A stretch of DNA of 8,899 bases from GCA-2716945 sp964342835 (GTDB lineage Bacteria > Pseudomonadota > Gammaproteobacteria > GCA-002705445 > GCA-002716945). Positions 6,166 to 8,899 of the stretch are shown here, in pieces; the stretch's first letter is position 1, and every line of letters begins with the position of its first letter. Both the position numbers and the translations under genes were made by a program. The stretch spans positions 1-8,899 of the forward strand of contig CAYFGJ010000043.1 of NCBI GenBank assembly GCA_964342835.1, in the 5' to 3' direction. A model generated the notes under the pieces. The model was not told the origin of the DNA. It saw only the letters and a program-made list of their open reading frames with translations, and did not search any database.

Positions 6166-6660
6166 TGTTAATTTAGAATAAAAATCTGGGAAAGATAACC
6201 ATTCTTGAACAAGAATATATTTTTTCTTATATTTGTAAATTATATTGCGTATGATTTTTGGTAATTTACCTTTTACATCGTAACTTGTATAAATTTTTTT
6301 ATATTTATAACGTTTCAATATGAAAGTTCCAAGAGACCTCCCTTTTAGATATGGTATTAATCTTTCATTTCCAGTTAAATCTTTTAATGAGATCATACTG
6401 AATGCTTCTATAGGTGCTCCGGTAATTTTCTCTGAATCCAATTGTACAACTCTTACAAAACATAACCCTGGCAAATATGTTCTAATTTTTGTATTTTGTT
6501 TTTTAATGCATGAATCTATATGTGTTATTTTTACTTTTTTGTTAATAGAACTAAGTCTTCTTGTTAGAGAGCAATTATCTATAGCCATTAATTTTTGCTG
6601 AAATGTAAGATTTTTAAGAGGTCTTTCTTCTAACCATTTATTTAGATATTTATATGTCAT
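6136..6660 (-). CDS. ubiC: Chorismate lyase UbiC
   Basis: A 174-residue protein (E. coli UbiC is 165) that should convert chorismate to pyruvate and 4-hydroxybenzoate, the first committed step of ubiquinone synthesis in the cytoplasm. Family landmarks: SLTRRL at 31-36, R70 in CFVRVVQL (the substrate-binding arginine), the GRSLGTFIL segment at 107-115 matching the LG-x-x-L of the family, and E153 in LVQEWLSFPDFY near the C-terminus, matching the LLTELFLP-type end that carries the catalytic glutamate. The overall sequence is diverged and lysine-rich, so the assignment rests on these blocks. The start lies 3 nt after the recG stop, so it is probably read from the recG message. In E. coli ubiC is followed by ubiA; here it is last in its run and collides with the yrfG-like gene. 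Confidence 0.82.
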   Translation of the reverse strand: MTYKYLNKWLEERPLKNLTFQQKLMAIDNCSLTRRLSSINKKVKITHIDSCIKKQNTKIRTYLPGLCFVRVVQLDSEKITGAPIEAFSMISLKDLTGNERLIPYLKGRSLGTFILKRYKYKKIYTSYDVKGKLPKIIRNIIYKYKKKYILVQEWLSFPDFYSKLTLFECRRNFR

Positions 6661-6663
6661 TTT

Positions 6664-8739
6664 TTAGAGCTCTATTGTTTTATTATCAGTCTTATTCCAT
6701 CTTTCCATAAGTATATTTATATTGTTTTTGTCTATGAATTTTAAATCTTTTTCTGATGCTATTATATGATTATGATAATAAATTGCATCTTGAGCTGTTG
6801 CTAAAATAAAATCCTTGTTGTTCCCAGATTGTTTTTGCCCTAGATATTCTCCTGAGCCTCGTAATTTCAAATCTTCTTCAGCTATGACAAAACCGTTTTG
6901 TGAGTTTTTTAAAGCATTTAATCTCTGAAGGCCAATTGCACTAATCTTATCTGAATGCACTAAAAAACAATAACTTTTTTTATCACCTCTCCCTACTCTT
7001 CCTCTTAATTGATGTAATTGTGAAAGACCAAATCTCTCTGAATTTTCAATAACTATCCCAACAGCATTAGGTGAGTCAACTCCTACTTCAATCATAGTTG
7101 TACAAACAAGTATGTCAGTATTATGACTTGTAAAATCATTAATAGATTTTCTGTTTTCATCATTGGATTGCTGTCCATGCAAACATCCTACTCTAAAATT
7201 ATTGAAGATTTTTGATAATTTTTCATATACATCCAAAACATATTGTGTCTCTATATTTTCTGTATAATTTATACAAGGGCAAACCCAATAAACTTGTCCT
7301 CCATTTTTTAGGATCTCAGAAATATGAGAATATATATTTTCATTGTTTGATTCATTGGATATATATGTTGAAATAGGTTTTCTATTACGAGGCATTTCGT
7401 CCATTATTGAATAATCCAAACCTTGATATAAAACTAGGGAAAGTGAACGGGGTATAGGAGTAGCAGATAGAAATAATTGATGAATTTGTAGTTTATTATT
7501 AGATTCATCTTTTATGATTATCTCTCTCTGTTTAACCCCAAATTTATGCTGCTCATCAATAACCACCAACCCTAAGGATTTAAATTGATTATAATTATAT
7601 AAGAGAGCGTGTGTCCCAATGACAATATGTGTTTGGCCAGATGCTATAGCATTCATTATTTCATCTTTCTCATGTTTAGTTTGATTACTCTTTAATATAG
7701 ATATGTTTATATTTAAAGATGAAAAAAAAGACTTAAAAGTTTTATAATGCTGCTCACATAAAATTTCAGTTGGAACTAAAACTGCAGCCTGAAACCCTGA
7801 TTTCACTACATAATAGCATGCAAATGCAGCAACTATAGTTTTACCAGAACCTACATCACCTTGTAACAACCTTTTTAAATATTGATCTGATCTAAAATTA
7901 GTTTTTATTTCTTGTAGACATTTTGACTGTGATTTTGTTAATTTAAAGGGGAGATTATTAATTAATTCATATTCTTCTTGTTCGTCTATTTTAATCTTTA
8001 AATTAAAATTTTTTTGAGTGTTTTTAAGATTTTTATTTAACATAAATTTATAAGCAAATAATTCTTCCAGAATAAATCGTTGTTTTGAAATTAAAAAATT
8101 TTTATTTGCTGAATCATAGTTATTACAAGGAAAATGACAATACTTAACAGCATTAGAATATTCAGGCATGTCAAATTTCTTCAAAAAATTATCATCAAAA
8201 ATATCATATAAATTTCCATTATTTTTTAATACATCAAATGACTGTTTGATGAGTTTTCTTATTTTGTTTTGAGATATTATTTTTTTTGTTTTGTAGTAAG
8301 GTGTTACTAATTCTAAATTATCACCTTCTTTAATTTTCTCTATTTCTGGATGAATAATTTCACTCAGACTATTTTTCTTATATAAAATACCAGAGAATCT
8401 AATTCTATCACCAGTGTTTAAATGTGAAAAAATAATTATTTTATGAATAAATCTAATTTGAATAATTGATCCACCAATATCTACCTGTGCAATGAGGTTT
8501 GGGCGATATCCTTTTGTACGAAAGACCTTTTTTATAACACCAATAAAAAGCACACTTTCTCCAGATTTAACATCATCTAAATTAGAAAGCATAGTTTTAT
8601 TAATTAGAAATGATGGTAGAAAAAGAATTAAATCAGATATTTTTTTTATCCCAAGACTAATTAATGCTTTAAGTGTTTTTGGTCCAACACCATCAAGGTA
8701 TTTGACGTCATCTTTTTCAGATAGATGTATTGTTGACAT
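6664..8739 (-). CDS. recG: ATP-dependent DNA helicase RecG
   Basis: A 691-residue protein, almost exactly the length of E. coli RecG (693). The N-terminal part has a helix-hairpin-like GVGPKTLKAL at 17-26 and the wedge domain (about 60-150) that grips branched DNA. The helicase core follows: Walker A GDVGSGKT at 294-301, VPTE at 322-325, IGTHALL at 374-380, motif II DEQH at 395-398, motif III SATPIPR at 425-431, then LHGQ at 520-523, a TTMIEVGVDSPNA motif V region at 547-559 and motif VI QLHQLRGRVGRG at 574-585. The DEQHKFG and SATPIPR forms are characteristic of RecG and its relative Mfd; Mfd is far longer. RecG reverses stalled forks and processes Holliday junctions and R-loops. Only 3 nt separate it from ridA upstream and ubiC downstream. 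Confidence 0.97.
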   Translation of the reverse strand: MSTIHLSEKDDVKYLDGVGPKTLKALISLGIKKISDLILFLPSFLINKTMLSNLDDVKSGESVLFIGVIKKVFRTKGYRPNLIAQVDIGGSIIQIRFIHKIIIFSHLNTGDRIRFSGILYKKNSLSEIIHPEIEKIKEGDNLELVTPYYKTKKIISQNKIRKLIKQSFDVLKNNGNLYDIFDDNFLKKFDMPEYSNAVKYCHFPCNNYDSANKNFLISKQRFILEELFAYKFMLNKNLKNTQKNFNLKIKIDEQEEYELINNLPFKLTKSQSKCLQEIKTNFRSDQYLKRLLQGDVGSGKTIVAAFACYYVVKSGFQAAVLVPTEILCEQHYKTFKSFFSSLNINISILKSNQTKHEKDEIMNAIASGQTHIVIGTHALLYNYNQFKSLGLVVIDEQHKFGVKQREIIIKDESNNKLQIHQLFLSATPIPRSLSLVLYQGLDYSIMDEMPRNRKPISTYISNESNNENIYSHISEILKNGGQVYWVCPCINYTENIETQYVLDVYEKLSKIFNNFRVGCLHGQQSNDENRKSINDFTSHNTDILVCTTMIEVGVDSPNAVGIVIENSERFGLSQLHQLRGRVGRGDKKSYCFLVHSDKISAIGLQRLNALKNSQNGFVIAEEDLKLRGSGEYLGQKQSGNNKDFILATAQDAIYYHNHIIASEKDLKFIDKNNINILMERWNKTDNKTIEL

Positions 8740-8742
8740 AAA

Positions 8743-8899
8743 TTAATTACCAACATATAAAATTGCATCCATTTCAATTTTTACATCTTTAGGCAATTTA
8801 CTTACTTCTACTGCGGCTCTTGCTGGATATGGTTTTTTGAAAAAAGATTCCATTGCTGCATTTACAGATTGGAAATTATTTAAATCTGTTAGATAGACA
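8743..8899 (-). CDS. ridA: RidA (YjgF/YER057c/UK114) enamine/imine deaminase, 3' part
   Basis: The C-terminal 51 residues of a RidA family protein; the 5' part lies beyond the right edge. The visible part reads VYLTDLNNF, VNAAMESFF, then YPARAAVEV and SKLPKDVKIEMDAI before the stop, the standard RidA ending; the arginine in PARAAVEV is the conserved substrate-binding residue. RidA hydrolyses reactive 2-aminoacrylate and other enamine/imine intermediates from PLP enzymes. The last residues (AILYVGN) extend slightly past the usual EAIA-type ending. It is the most upstream visible gene of the ridA-recG-ubiC run; in many gammaproteobacteria spoT precedes ridA here, which could be tested in the next stretch. 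Confidence 0.92.
   Translation of the reverse strand, partial: VYLTDLNNFQSVNAAMESFFKKPYPARAAVEVSKLPKDVKIEMDAILYVGN

Noticed and set aside
6320..6601. Plus-strand 93-residue frame opposite ubiC
   Set aside because: Complement of the conserved UbiC segment; no motif of its own.
8492..8746. Plus-strand 84-residue frame opposite the recG start
   Set aside because: Covers the RecG N-terminus, which matches the family and explains the open frame.
1..8899. Novel defence, mobile or RNA system
   Set aside because: No direct-repeat array, transposase, integrase, reverse transcriptase, toxin-antitoxin pair or structured non-coding RNA was seen on either strand; every gene but one small ORF belongs to a known housekeeping family.

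Overview
The window is a densely packed, very A+T-rich stretch of chromosome from a Gram-negative bacterium, most likely a gammaproteobacterium with a small streamlined genome. A marine SAR86-like lineage is a reasonable guess but is inferred, not shown. The reasons are the gene set and neighbourhoods (pyrE beside an exonuclease III/Crc-type gene, nudE beside a yrfG-type nucleotidase, ridA-recG, ubiC, ccm genes and ampG), the strong A/T bias, gaps of 0-50 nt, many overlapping genes and almost no visible Shine-Dalgarno sites. All genes look like core housekeeping genes. I see no IS element, phage gene, CRISPR array, tRNA or rRNA, and no stretch over 300 bases without a gene.

Layout. (1) Positions 1-211, minus strand: the start of pyrE, but after about 35-41 residues the reading frame continues in frame into sequence that looks like the last pore-loop region of a TrkH potassium transporter. 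This is either a chimeric join or a broken pyrE, and it is the oddest thing here. (2) Positions 256-4033, plus strand: a tight five-gene run, xth (exonuclease III family), ampG (muropeptide permease), rraA-like, ccmA and ccmB. (3) Positions 4030-4755, minus strand: ccmC, tail to tail with ccmB and so inverted relative to its usual partners. (4) Positions 4804-4947, plus strand: a possible 47-residue protein. (5) Positions 4940-5467 minus and 5506-6165 plus: nudE and a yrfG-like HAD nucleotidase, divergent from each other. (6) Positions 6136-8899, minus strand: a run transcribed ridA (3' part only), recG, ubiC with 3-nt gaps; the ubiC 3' end overlaps the nucleotidase gene by 30 nt.

How they work together: CcmA and CcmB form the ABC module of System I cytochrome c maturation and CcmC is the haem-handling partner that presents haem to CcmE; CcmD, CcmE, CcmF and the rest are not in this window. 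NudE and the YrfG-like enzyme both belong to nucleotide clean-up. UbiC makes 4-hydroxybenzoate for ubiquinone. RecG acts in replication fork repair, RidA removes reactive enamines, AmpG recycles cell-wall muropeptides and the Xth protein repairs abasic sites. I did not find a convincing new system; the items most worth checking are the pyrE/trkH junction, the inverted ccmC and the small ORF.
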